Assembly (NCBI GenBank): GCA_937871285.1
Contig: CALMQS010000005.1
Coordinates: 1-43,041 of the forward strand
Direction of reading: 5' to 3'
DNA: 43,041 nt
Source: an uncultured Sphingobacteriales bacterium
GTDB lineage: Bacteria; Bacteroidota; Bacteroidia; Chitinophagales; Chitinophagaceae
Under the pieces are notes generated by a model. That model did not search any database, had not been told where the DNA came from, and saw only the letters and a list, made by a program, of their open reading frames with translations. The position numbers were made by a program, and so were the translations under genes. Shown here in pieces: positions 17,265 to 23,645 of this stretch (position 1 is the stretch's first letter; the number at the start of each line of letters is the position of its first letter).

Positions 17265-17480
17265 TGGCCGTACTGCGGGAGGCGATAGTTAGTTCGCTGA
17301 TGCTATTACGACTCTGACCGGGGTGAAGGGTTGAAGGGTCTCAGCGTATCCTGCTCATGTGCATCGCTTTATGCCATGCGATGAAGCGTTTAGAGATTCA
17401 ACATCAGAATAAAAACTGCTAAAAATATCAATCAGCGGAATTTTCAATGGATACACGGAGAAGAAGTGCGCCGCATCGTA
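17265..17480. other. Intergenic DNA, mostly featureless
   Basis: GC is higher than in the flanking accessory genes. It contains a CATCGC/GCGATG hairpin around 17364-17384 and a GGGTTGAAGGGTCTC segment faintly like the 42727 repeat. No gene seen. Confidence 0.3.
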
Positions 17481-18860
17481 TTATCCGGAAATTAACCGGT
17501 TTACAATCACTGCGATAAAAAAAACACCGACAACGTACTCAATGATTATACCAACTGCAAGTATATACGGTTTGAAATGTAATTTATCTATATCTAATTT
17601 TAAGCCCCAAAAAATGAACCCGGTAAATAAGAAAATATTACCGAATGAATAAAACTTGAAAAGGGTTCGTTTCCATAGGGTACTGGGACTATTTAAAGAG
17701 TTTTCGTAATCTTTGAAGTGAGAAATTGGGTATGTGTGTTCTAAAAGCTGTTTTCGGACGATAAAGTTAAAAATGGTAAAAAAAATCCAAAAGAAAGTCG
17801 GTACGTATAATAGGCGGAGCTTATGATAACCATACCCCCAAAGATATTTAAAAATAAGATTTTCAAAAATTTGGCCTTTTCTCAATAATACATACTCTTG
17901 CATTTCTGAGTCTACCTTCTCCTCTCCATCCGTGTATCCATATTTCCTTTGCACTGCAAGAATTTGTTTATAGTTGTTTAATATCGTGGCGGGTGGCAAT
18001 CGATAATTCCCATTGGTGTCGCCCTTATCCAGCAGAAAATACTCGTAATTAAAATTAAAATCTTCTGGATTTGTCTGATAAAAACTGATCATGGTAGTTC
18101 GATCAACTGGTAATAAACTTTCATTCAAATCTATTGGTTTTGCAGGATCTTCAATTCTTACATTATTAAAAAAGATTACTTTGGGAGACTCGCTTTTATT
18201 ATACGTAAGATTCAAAATGGCATCTTTCACAATTAGAGTATCAATTTGACAATGGTTTTCAAGTTTTAGTTGTACTTTTCCAGTAGAGTTAAATGATAGA
18301 CGCCTTACGACTTGTTCGGACATATCACACAAAAAGTCTATTTTCCCATGGCTTATAAAAGACATCTTACCAAACTCATTCTTTGACAAGGCTCTGAAAC
18401 TCACTGGTTGATCGCTTTCTGGAGCACTAAAATTAAATTCTTGTGCCTTAACTTGTGCGGCCTCGATTGTAAATCCTGTATCGGAGACAGAAATTTCCTG
18501 TCCCAAATCAATATCATCATTTTGTGGGCCAAATTCAGCCACTGTTGTTGCTTTATTCCATGCATATAGTGAATCAGATTTAACACCCTCTGGTATTATT
18601 TGATAATACTTACTCTTCCCCCCGACATACAATCCACCAGAATCCCTAAATATAATTGCTTGGTTTGGGGATAGTTTGGCTTGGTTTGGGGAACCAAAAG
18701 GATCCACGAATAACGGCGGAAGTATTGGATTTTTTAGAGTTAGAAAATAAGTTTTTACATCTTTCTTAACATCAATAAACAGATGATAATATTTGTCATT
18801 CTGTGAAATTCCAAGGAGGCTGCAAAGAGTAAAAATGAGGGTTAAGAAAAGTTTTATCAC
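17481..18860 (-). CDS. Exported/membrane protein, pentapeptide-channel-like C-terminus
   Basis: 459 residues. A signal peptide MIKLFLTLIFTLCSLLGISQ is followed by about 260 residues of beta-rich sequence with short repeated strands (FNFSAPESDQPVSFRALSKN, GKIDFLCDMSEQVVRRLSFN, 'IDTLIVKDAILNLTY'), suggestive of a beta-solenoid. Then comes an amphipathic region 'ILNNYKQILAVQRKYGYTDG' and 'MQEYVLLRKGQIFENLIFKY' followed by LWGYGYHKLRLL. This Tyr-rich charged helix plus GYG-LR joint is what one sees just before the membrane part of pentapeptide-repeat ion-channel-like proteins. Three or four membrane helices follow (about 340-455). It is AT-rich and uncharacterised. Function as a channel or sensor is inference. 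Confidence 0.6.
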   Translation of the reverse strand: MIKLFLTLIFTLCSLLGISQNDKYYHLFIDVKKDVKTYFLTLKNPILPPLFVDPFGSPNQAKLSPNQAIIFRDSGGLYVGGKSKYYQIIPEGVKSDSLYAWNKATTVAEFGPQNDDIDLGQEISVSDTGFTIEAAQVKAQEFNFSAPESDQPVSFRALSKNEFGKMSFISHGKIDFLCDMSEQVVRRLSFNSTGKVQLKLENHCQIDTLIVKDAILNLTYNKSESPKVIFFNNVRIEDPAKPIDLNESLLPVDRTTMISFYQTNPEDFNFNYEYFLLDKGDTNGNYRLPPATILNNYKQILAVQRKYGYTDGEEKVDSEMQEYVLLRKGQIFENLIFKYLWGYGYHKLRLLYVPTFFWIFFTIFNFIVRKQLLEHTYPISHFKDYENSLNSPSTLWKRTLFKFYSFGNIFLFTGFIFWGLKLDIDKLHFKPYILAVGIIIEYVVGVFFIAVIVNRLISG

Positions 18861-19128
18861 CGTTAAAATATTAGGGGTTAAAGTTCTAGCATAATAAATT
18901 TATATAATCTTTTTAAAAAAAATCTGATTATAAAGACTTCGTCCAGGGTTATTTTTTGCAATGTCTGCCAAGCTAAAATGCCTTTGATGTGTTTTTGCGT
19001 GATGTTCTTGTAACTTAGGTAAGATTAATGTTCCTAATTTGGTCATTTAGACTTGGATGTTAACTATTCAGTGTCATAACTCTTGAATCCCTTCCCTATA
19101 AACAGCGCTACAGGGTAAAAGCATTGGT
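18861..19128. other. AT-rich intergenic DNA, nothing recognised
   Basis: No gene, RNA or strong promoter was identified in this 268-bp stretch between the channel-like gene and the IS66 remnant. Confidence 0.4.
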
Positions 19129-19300
19129 ATGCTGCATCTGAGTACAGGTTGCCGCTACTTTTATTACAATGGCATGGCAGACATGCGCAAAGGTGCTTAT
19201 AGCCTGAGTGGTTTAGTAGGTAACCAAATGAACCAGGATGTACTGAGTGGATGATTTCAGCAATAAGCAACAAAGGACATTTGCATTTCATGATAATAGC
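19129..19300 (+). pseudogene. IS66-family TnpB (IS66 Orf2) remnant
   Basis: The frame 19129-19254 reads MLHLSTGCRYFYYNGMADMR, then KGAYSLSGLVGN, QMNQDVLSG and a stop. This corresponds to the N-terminus of IS66 Orf2/TnpB, whose hallmark is R-x-[FY]-x-[FY]...DMRK...GL..LV.N......GD. After the stop, a shifted frame (FSNKQQRTFAFHDNS) still faintly matches the FIFINKRR..IKLL continuation. The transposase gene, the upstream orf and the terminal repeats are missing. It is a decayed insertion sequence in the accessory stretch left of tRNA-Arg. Confidence 0.75.
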
Positions 19301-19521
19301 TGTGCTATCAGATCATACATGAGAAGAACTATTACTATTCTCCTTTAAAAGAATGGAGAACTTTTGAAAGAACAAATATTTCCATTTCCTCCTTGGAATG
19401 AATTAAATCAAGGCCGTGTAACCCCGTAGTGCTCTACCATTATTTCGTAGTACCTGCCATCCAGTTTGGGGTAGATGAAGAATTTCATGATAATATTTTT
19501 ATCCCCCACCCCCACCCCCAA
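19301..19521. other. Intergenic remainder with a tiny open frame
   Basis: On the minus strand 19408-19488 encodes a 26-residue frame MKFFIYPKLDGRYYEIMVEH and a short tail, possibly the end of a lost gene. A CCCCCACCCCCACCCCC tract (about 19503-19520) follows. No other feature. Confidence 0.3.
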
Positions 19522-19546
19522 TAAAAAAACCGGCGTTTAACCGGTT
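19522..19546 (-). terminator. Terminator of the tRNA-Arg transcript
   Basis: On the minus strand AACCGG-loop-CCGGTT is followed by a run of seven T, 29 bp after the tRNA 3' end. Confidence 0.8.
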
Positions 19547-19574
19547 GAAAATCAATGCAATTTTTGTAAAAATG

Positions 19575-19648
19575 TGACCCCGTCAGGATTCAAACCTGAA
19601 ACCTTCTGATCCGTAGTCAGATACTCTATTCAGTTGAGCTACGGGGCC
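19575..19648 (-). tRNA. tRNA-Arg (anticodon ACG)
   Basis: The 74-nt minus-strand cloverleaf has acceptor GGCCCCG pairing with CGGGGTC (one G-U), D-stem GCTC/GAGT, anticodon arm TCTGA-CTACGGA-TCAGA, T-arm TCAGG-TTTGAAT-CCTGA and discriminator A. CCA is not encoded. Anticodon ACG would be deaminated to ICG by TadA and read CGU, CGC and CGA. It is the only complete copy in a small array with two upstream 5'-half copies, and appears to share their promoter. Confidence 0.95.
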
Positions 19649-19682
19649 AATTATTTTCAGACCATTAATAACTGATCTTTTT

Positions 19683-19752
19683 AAACCTTCTGATCCGTAG
19701 TCAGATACTCCCTGCCTGCCGGCAGGCAGGTATTCAGTTGAGCTACGGGGCC
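19683..19752 (-). pseudogene. 5'-half tRNA-Arg copy with palindrome in D-arm (copy A)
   Basis: Identical to tRNA nucleotides 1-50 (acceptor 5' strand to variable loop) except for a 20-bp insert CCTGCCTGCCGGCAGGCAGG at 19711-19730, exactly between the D-loop and the GAGT strand of the D-stem. The T-arm and 3' acceptor strand are absent. It cannot form a tRNA alone. Confidence 0.85.
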
Positions 19753-19786
19753 AATTATTTTCAGACCATTAATAACTGATCTTTTT

Positions 19787-19856
19787 AAACCTTCTGATCC
19801 GTAGTCAGATACTCCCTGCCTGCCGGCAGGCAGGTATTCAGTTGAGCTACGGGGCC
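19787..19856 (-). pseudogene. 5'-half tRNA-Arg copy with palindrome in D-arm (copy B)
   Basis: Same 70-bp structure as copy A, with the palindrome at 19815-19834. The offset between copies A and B is 104 bp, while the offset from the intact tRNA to copy A is 84 bp; the 20-bp difference is the palindrome. The linkers are identical. Upstream of this copy the flank diverges, marking the end of the tandem array. Confidence 0.85.
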
Positions 19857-19877
19857 GGTTTTGATCGTTTAGGGCGG

Positions 19878-19908
19878 CAAAGATAAGGCGGCAACTTAAA
19901 AACGCCAA
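19878..19908 (-). promoter_or_regulatory. Promoter of the tRNA-Arg array
   Basis: On the minus strand TTG (19906-19908) and TATCTTTG (19878-19885) are 20 bp apart, a full -33/-7 match. The predicted start is near 19871, ahead of both half copies, so they would be transcribed before the intact tRNA. Confidence 0.65.
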
Positions 19909-19967
19909 AAGAATAATGAGACCTTAAACGGGAATGAATGAGGTGTAATAATTTTAAAAGGGTGAAG

Positions 19968-19986
19968 CCTGCCTACCGGCAGTAGG
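19968..19986. repeat. GC palindrome copy (variant)
   Basis: CCTGCCTACCGGCAGTAGG is an imperfect palindrome of the CCTGCC..GGCAGG family, in the 279-bp gap between the tRNA-Arg promoter and ypdA. No gene is seen in the rest of that gap. Confidence 0.6.
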
Positions 19987-20073
19987 TAATCTCCCAATGG
20001 CGGAGACGGTTGGAATTTGCCATTTGAGATTTATTTGTTTTTTGTGATTTGGTTCTTGATGCTTTGTATCTCC

Positions 20074-20101
20074 ATCGGATTTCGGATTTGAGACTTCGGA
20101 T
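20074..20101. repeat. Heptamer word array after ypdA
   Basis: Four consecutive 7-bp units: ATCGGAT, TTCGGAT, TTGAGAC, TTCGGAT. It lies 35 bp beyond the ypdA stop codon. Confidence 0.6.
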
Positions 20102-20135
20102 TTTGTCATGCTGAGGAAAGAAGCTTCTGTATTGC

Positions 20136-21110
20136 CTATTGGCAGTTTTGATTTTCCTTTTTCAAAATATCTTTCACAATCATAGTGGCGTGCACTCTTG
20201 AATTTTCGATGAACCAGCTATGCGTATCCATGCCGCCACATACCACACCGGCTAAGTAAATATTTTTTTTATTGGTTTCCATGGTTTCAGGGTTATAGTC
20301 GGGACGCAGCTTTTCATCATCCGATAAATGAATACCCGTTTTGCGCAAAAAATCAAACTGGGGCTGGTAACCCGTAGTAGCAATTACATAATCATTGGGT
20401 ATGGTAACGATCCCTGCAGGCGTTTGTATATCTACCCTGTCTTCATAAATAGCCGCCAGGGTGGAATTGAAAAAAGCTTTAACGCTTCCCTCGGCAATAC
20501 GGTTTTCTATATCCGGCTTCACCCAGTATTTCACCCGTTTGCCTATTTCGCTGCCCCTGATCACCATGGTTACTTCGGCACCCTTGCGAAAAGTTTCCAG
20601 CGCCGCGTCTACCGCGGAGTTGTTGGCGCCCACCACTACCACTTTCTGCATAGCATAAAAGTGGGGCTCTTTATAATAGTGAGTTACTTTGGGTAAACCT
20701 TCGCCCGGTATATTCATTAACACCGGCCTGTCGTAAAAGCCTGTAGCCAGCACAATGTACCGGGTATGGTAGGTTGCTTTTGCAGTAATTACCTCGTATA
20801 CATTATCCCTGCTGTTAATGGATTTCACTTCTTCCTGCAGGTGCACATTCAGGTGATTGGACAGCGTGGCACGGCGGTAATATTCCAGGGCTTCGTTTCG
20901 GGTGGGCTTAACCGATATAGACACAAAAGGGATCCCTCCTATTTCCAGCCGTTCGGAGGTAGAAAAGAAAGTCATATTATACGGGTAATTATACAGGGAA
21001 TTAACCAAACAACCTTTCTCCAGGATGCAATATTGTAAGCCCGCTTTTTGGGCTTCCAGCGCACAGGCAAGCCCTATAGGACCGCCACCAACTATAATGA
21101 TATCTAACAT
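20136..21110 (-). CDS. ypdA: YpdA-family flavoprotein (putative bacillithiol disulfide reductase)
   Basis: YpdA is an NADPH-dependent FAD enzyme of the thioredoxin-reductase-like group that reduces bacillithiol disulfide and thus recycles bacilliredoxins. The 324-residue protein starts with the FAD Rossmann motif IIVGGGPIGLACALEAQKAG. It then has the family stretch YPYNMTFFSTSERLEIGGIP, an NADPH-binding motif VVVGANNSAVDAALE (about residue 160), and the C-terminal FAD segment NIYLAGVVCGG. There is no CxxC pair of true thioredoxin reductases, as expected for YpdA. A bacilliredoxin gene is present at 32711-33127. It is monocistronic, with a -7 box at 21158-21165. Confidence 0.9.
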   Translation of the reverse strand: MLDIIIVGGGPIGLACALEAQKAGLQYCILEKGCLVNSLYNYPYNMTFFSTSERLEIGGIPFVSISVKPTRNEALEYYRRATLSNHLNVHLQEEVKSINSRDNVYEVITAKATYHTRYIVLATGFYDRPVLMNIPGEGLPKVTHYYKEPHFYAMQKVVVVGANNSAVDAALETFRKGAEVTMVIRGSEIGKRVKYWVKPDIENRIAEGSVKAFFNSTLAAIYEDRVDIQTPAGIVTIPNDYVIATTGYQPQFDFLRKTGIHLSDDEKLRPDYNPETMETNKKNIYLAGVVCGGMDTHSWFIENSRVHATMIVKDILKKENQNCQ

Positions 21111-21157
21111 GTATATGAAAAGATTTTATAAATATTTAAAGGCAGGCAAGCGATAAA

Positions 21158-21165
21158 CAAAGGTA
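21158..21165 (-). promoter_or_regulatory. -7 promoter box for ypdA
   Basis: Minus-strand TACCTTTG (TAnnTTTG) lies 48 bp before the start codon. A clear -33 TTG is not seen. Confidence 0.5.
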
Positions 21166-21221
21166 TGGACTGATTTTGAGAGTGGCTTTTCTGAAGATTT
21201 CGAATAAAACCAAATACGCCA

Positions 21222-21779
21222 TCAATGCTTTCCCTCGCTGATGAGGATCAATGCAAAAACCGCGTAATTAATAATATCATAATAGTTGGCATCAATGCCT
21301 TCGCTGATCAGGGTTTGTCCTTTGTTGGCCAAAATTTGTTTGATGCGCAGCAGCTTGGATAAAATAAGATCGGTAAAGCTTTCCTGGCTCATCTCCCGCC
21401 ACGCTTCCCCGTAGTCGTGGTTTTTATTTTCCATCAGCGCCTTTGCATTGGCCATTACCTTATCGTATAAATGCTGTACGGCATGCACATCCATGTCTTC
21501 CGCCGCTTCTGCTTTCAGCTCCATTTGCATAAGCCCGGCCACCCCGTAATTCAGGATGCCTTTAAACTCCGATGCAATATCATCATCAATTTTCTGCGAC
21601 CCTGTTTCCTGTATGGTACGAATACGCTTAGCCTTTATATAGATCTGGTCAACGATGGAAATGGTTCTTAAAACCCGCCACGAGGTGCCATAATCTGCTG
21701 TTTTCTTTAAAAAAATATCCCTGCATTGTTTTACTGCATTGTCGTACTCCTGAATAGTAGTCATTATATAGCTGCTCAT
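21222..21779 (-). CDS. DUF1599 protein with internally duplicated domain
   Basis: 185 residues (180 if MTTIQEY at 21764 is the true start, which fits the usual N-terminus better). Two homologous halves are visible: CRDIFLKKTADYGTSWRVLR...LNYGVAGLMQME and AKALMENKNHDYGEAWREMS...INYAVFALILISE. Each has the DYG-x2-WR signature of DUF1599 (also called nucleotide modification associated domain 1). The family is all-helical and resembles MazG-like NTP pyrophosphatases, but its reaction is not known to me. It faces folP with a 64-bp shared promoter region; the DUF1599-folP pairing recurs in Bacteroidota as far as I recall. Confidence 0.85.
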   Translation of the reverse strand: MSSYIMTTIQEYDNAVKQCRDIFLKKTADYGTSWRVLRTISIVDQIYIKAKRIRTIQETGSQKIDDDIASEFKGILNYGVAGLMQMELKAEAAEDMDVHAVQHLYDKVMANAKALMENKNHDYGEAWREMSQESFTDLILSKLLRIKQILANKGQTLISEGIDANYYDIINYAVFALILISEGKH

Positions 21780-21795
21780 TTAATATGGGATGAAC

Positions 21796-21828
21796 TATTT
21801 TTGCGATTTAACTGAAGTTCCAAAAATA
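21796..21828. promoter_or_regulatory. Interleaved divergent -7 boxes for folP and the DUF1599 gene
   Basis: TATTTTTG at 21796-21803 points right (to folP) and TATTTTTG at 21821-21828 points left (to the DUF1599 gene). Predicted start sites fall within a few bases of each other near 21810, so the two promoters should exclude each other. -33 elements are not obvious. Confidence 0.4.
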
Positions 21829-21843
21829 AGCCGAAAACCAATA

Positions 21844-22674
21844 ATGTACACTTTAAACTGCAACGGACGTTTGCTGGTGATGGATCAGCCATGGGTTATG
21901 GGCATCATTAATGCCACACCCGATTCTTTTTATAAAGCCAGCAGGAAGCAGCATGCAGATGAAATTTTGCGGCTGGCGGAAAAGATGATAACGGAGGGTG
22001 CAAACATTGTAGATATTGGCGGACAAAGCACCCGGCCGGGCAGTGAAAGGATTAGTGTGCAGGAGGAAACAGACAGAACGGCTCCCGCCATTGAACGCAT
22101 CATGCAGCAGTTCCCGGATGCCGTTATTTCTATTGATACCTATTCATCCGATGTAGCAAAAGCCGCGGTACAGGCCGGAGCTTCTATTATAAACGATATC
22201 AGCAGCGGCGATATGGACGAGGCGATGCTTCCCGCCGTTGCGGCACTACAGGCGCCCTATATTTGTATGCACATGCAGGGCACACCCCGTACCATGCAAA
22301 CAGATCCGCAGTATGAAAATGTATCCGTTACCGTGCTGGATTATCTTGCCGGCAAGGTTGACCAGTGCAGGAAAGCCGGCATTCATGATATTATTATTGA
22401 TCCCGGCTTTGGCTTTGGAAAAACCATTGCACATAATTTTTCGCTGCTTAAATCGCTCCCTGCCCTGCAGATCATTCAACGTCCTTTAATGGTTGGACTT
22501 TCACGCAAATCAACCATATATAAAACATTACACACAACGGCTGAAGCGGCTTTGAACGGTACTACGGTTTTACATACCATTGCCCTGATGAACGGCGCCA
22601 ATATATTGCGGGTGCACGATGTAAAGGAGGCAAAGGAAGCTATAGCGCTTTTTATGGTTTACAAAAGAGTATAG
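21844..22674 (+). CDS. folP: Dihydropteroate synthase
   Basis: FolP joins p-aminobenzoate to 6-hydroxymethyl-dihydropterin pyrophosphate, the sulfonamide-sensitive step of folate synthesis. The 276-residue protein (start MYTLNCNGRLLVMDQPWVMG) has the family motifs in order: GIINATPDSFY, DIGGQSTRPGSERIS, SIDTYSSDVAKAAVQAGASI, INDISSGDMD, HMQGTPRTMQ, IIDPGFGFGKT and VGLSRKS. An in-frame ATG at 21790 is rejected because it lies upstream of the -7 box and adds residues unlike the family. It ends 21 bp before the convergent toxin gene. Confidence 0.95.
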   Translation: MYTLNCNGRLLVMDQPWVMGIINATPDSFYKASRKQHADEILRLAEKMITEGANIVDIGGQSTRPGSERISVQEETDRTAPAIERIMQQFPDAVISIDTYSSDVAKAAVQAGASIINDISSGDMDEAMLPAVAALQAPYICMHMQGTPRTMQTDPQYENVSVTVLDYLAGKVDQCRKAGIHDIIIDPGFGFGKTIAHNFSLLKSLPALQIIQRPLMVGLSRKSTIYKTLHTTAEAALNGTTVLHTIALMNGANILRVHDVKEAKEAIALFMVYKRV

Positions 22675-22695
22675 CATCTTAACAACAATTCCCTT

Positions 22696-23112
22696 TTACT
22701 TCTCCTGTGTAGCTGAAAGAAATGCTGCGGGAGTGACCACGCTAATAACCGAATGTTTATAATGCTTAATATTGCGTGTAATAAAGTATTTAATTCCCCG
22801 GATTTGTAAAGCCGTATAATATTGATAGGCATCTTCCAGGTCGTGAAAATTACTTTGCAGGGCTTTCTGAAAATCTTTTGACCTTGTGTGAGCTATATTT
22901 ACTTTTTTCAATAATGCTTCTAATAAAATTTTAGCTTCCCCCTGCCTGTATTTAGTAAGGAAATAAGTGATATTAGTAAACGACATAGAAGATGTATACA
23001 TGCTGTATCCAGGCTTTGAGCATCTGTTTAAAACATTTTCTGAATCCACTGCTAATCCTTCCCGGTTTAACAGAACATCCAAAAAAATGTTAGTATCAAC
23101 GAAAACAATCAT
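22696..23112 (-). CDS. PIN-domain toxin (VapC-like)
   Basis: PIN-domain ribonucleases of toxin-antitoxin pairs cut specific RNAs. The 138-residue protein begins MIVFVDTNIFLDVLLNRE, with the first catalytic Asp in VDTN. It has SMSFTNITYFLTK in the middle, DLEDAYQYYTALQ with the acidic pair, and FITRNIKHY near the C-terminus, giving the usual acidic cluster. It overlaps the antitoxin gene by 4 bp, the normal order of antitoxin first, toxin second. Confidence 0.9.
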   Translation of the reverse strand: MIVFVDTNIFLDVLLNREGLAVDSENVLNRCSKPGYSMYTSSMSFTNITYFLTKYRQGEAKILLEALLKKVNIAHTRSKDFQKALQSNFHDLEDAYQYYTALQIRGIKYFITRNIKHYKHSVISVVTPAAFLSATQEK

Positions 23113-23369
23113 TTGCCGGCTTTAAATTTTTCCTCCCTGATCATTCCCAATAAGGTTTTATAATCCAATACGGGCAATTCCTGAACGGAGGAAGACGGTT
23201 TGAGCAAAGTACCCAAACCTTGTTCATCAATATCAATTTTTTCCTTCTTCGAAGCTGTACGCACAAACTCTCTTATAAGACCCGAAACGGTCATTTTTCT
23301 TTTCCGGGCTAATGCTTTAATAGATTGCTCCGTAAACGCATCAATGCTTATTGTAATTTTACCAGCCAT
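23109..23369 (-). CDS. Antitoxin (ribbon-helix-helix type, DUF6364-like)
   Basis: 86 residues. The N-terminus MAGKITISIDAFTEQSIKAL has a short beta strand then helices with ARKRKMTVSGLIREFV, typical of ribbon-helix-helix antitoxins. The C-terminal tail (LLKPSSSVQELPVLDYKTLL) would wrap the toxin. It precedes the PIN toxin with a 4-bp overlap. An inverted repeat just upstream of the start is a candidate autoregulatory operator. Confidence 0.8.
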   Translation of the reverse strand: MAGKITISIDAFTEQSIKALARKRKMTVSGLIREFVRTASKKEKIDIDEQGLGTLLKPSSSVQELPVLDYKTLLGMIREEKFKAGK

Positions 23370-23374
23370 ATTAT

Positions 23375-23398
23375 GTAAATCGTTTTACAATTTACGTA
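23375..23398 (-). promoter_or_regulatory. Candidate toxin-antitoxin operator
   Basis: GTAAAT (23375-23380) and ATTTAC (23390-23395) form an inverted repeat with a nested GTAAA/TTTAC at 23375-23388. It lies 6 bp upstream of the antitoxin start, where RHH antitoxins usually bind. Confidence 0.4.
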
Positions 23399-23445
23399 TT
23401 TATTTCTCATTTCCTGCTTTTTTTGCTGCCAATTTATTTTAAACG

Positions 23446-23478
23446 AAAAACGGACAGGCTACCGGGGTAACCTGTCCG
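23446..23478 (-). terminator. Terminator of the nrnA-FKBP operon
   Basis: The perfect outer stem CGGACAGG/CCTGTCCG has an inner TACC/GGTA and, on the minus strand, is followed by TTTTT. It lies about 170 bp beyond the FKBP stop and ahead of the antitoxin gene, insulating the two units. Confidence 0.8.
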
Positions 23479-23492
23479 CTTGTATATTTTTT

Positions 23493-23527
23493 GGTGAATA
23501 GTGAGATTCACTATTGCCTATTCACCT
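23493..23527. repeat. Heptamer word array after the FKBP gene
   Basis: Five 7-bp units: GGTGAAT, AGTGAGA, TTCACTA, TTGCCTA, TTCACCT. The array switches orientation in the middle, so it folds as a hairpin (AATAGTGA/TCACTATT). Confidence 0.6.
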
Positions 23528-23553
23528 CTATCCCCGTCCGAATAGCATTCAGC

Positions 23554-23584
23554 CCCGCCTGAATGACTCAGTCGGGCAGGCGGG
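23554..23584. repeat. GC-rich inverted repeat after the FKBP gene
   Basis: CCCGCCTG (23554-23561) and CAGGCGGG (23577-23584) form an 8-bp stem with a 15-base loop. Composition resembles the CCTGCC palindrome family, but the loop is longer. Confidence 0.5.
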
Positions 23585-23645
23585 CGGGCGCTCACTTTTC
23601 ACGATAGCCTAAAAGCATAATTGCACTATCTCTCCCTTTTTCTTA

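Noticed and set aside
15132..19574. Integrated island with tRNA-end att repeats
   Set aside because: I searched by eye for a second copy of the tRNA-Arg 3' end at the left edge and found none; no integrase is present. The island idea rests only on content and position.
23200..23442. Plus-strand 80-residue frame over the antitoxin gene
   Set aside because: Antisense to a clear antitoxin-toxin pair and without a recognised motif.
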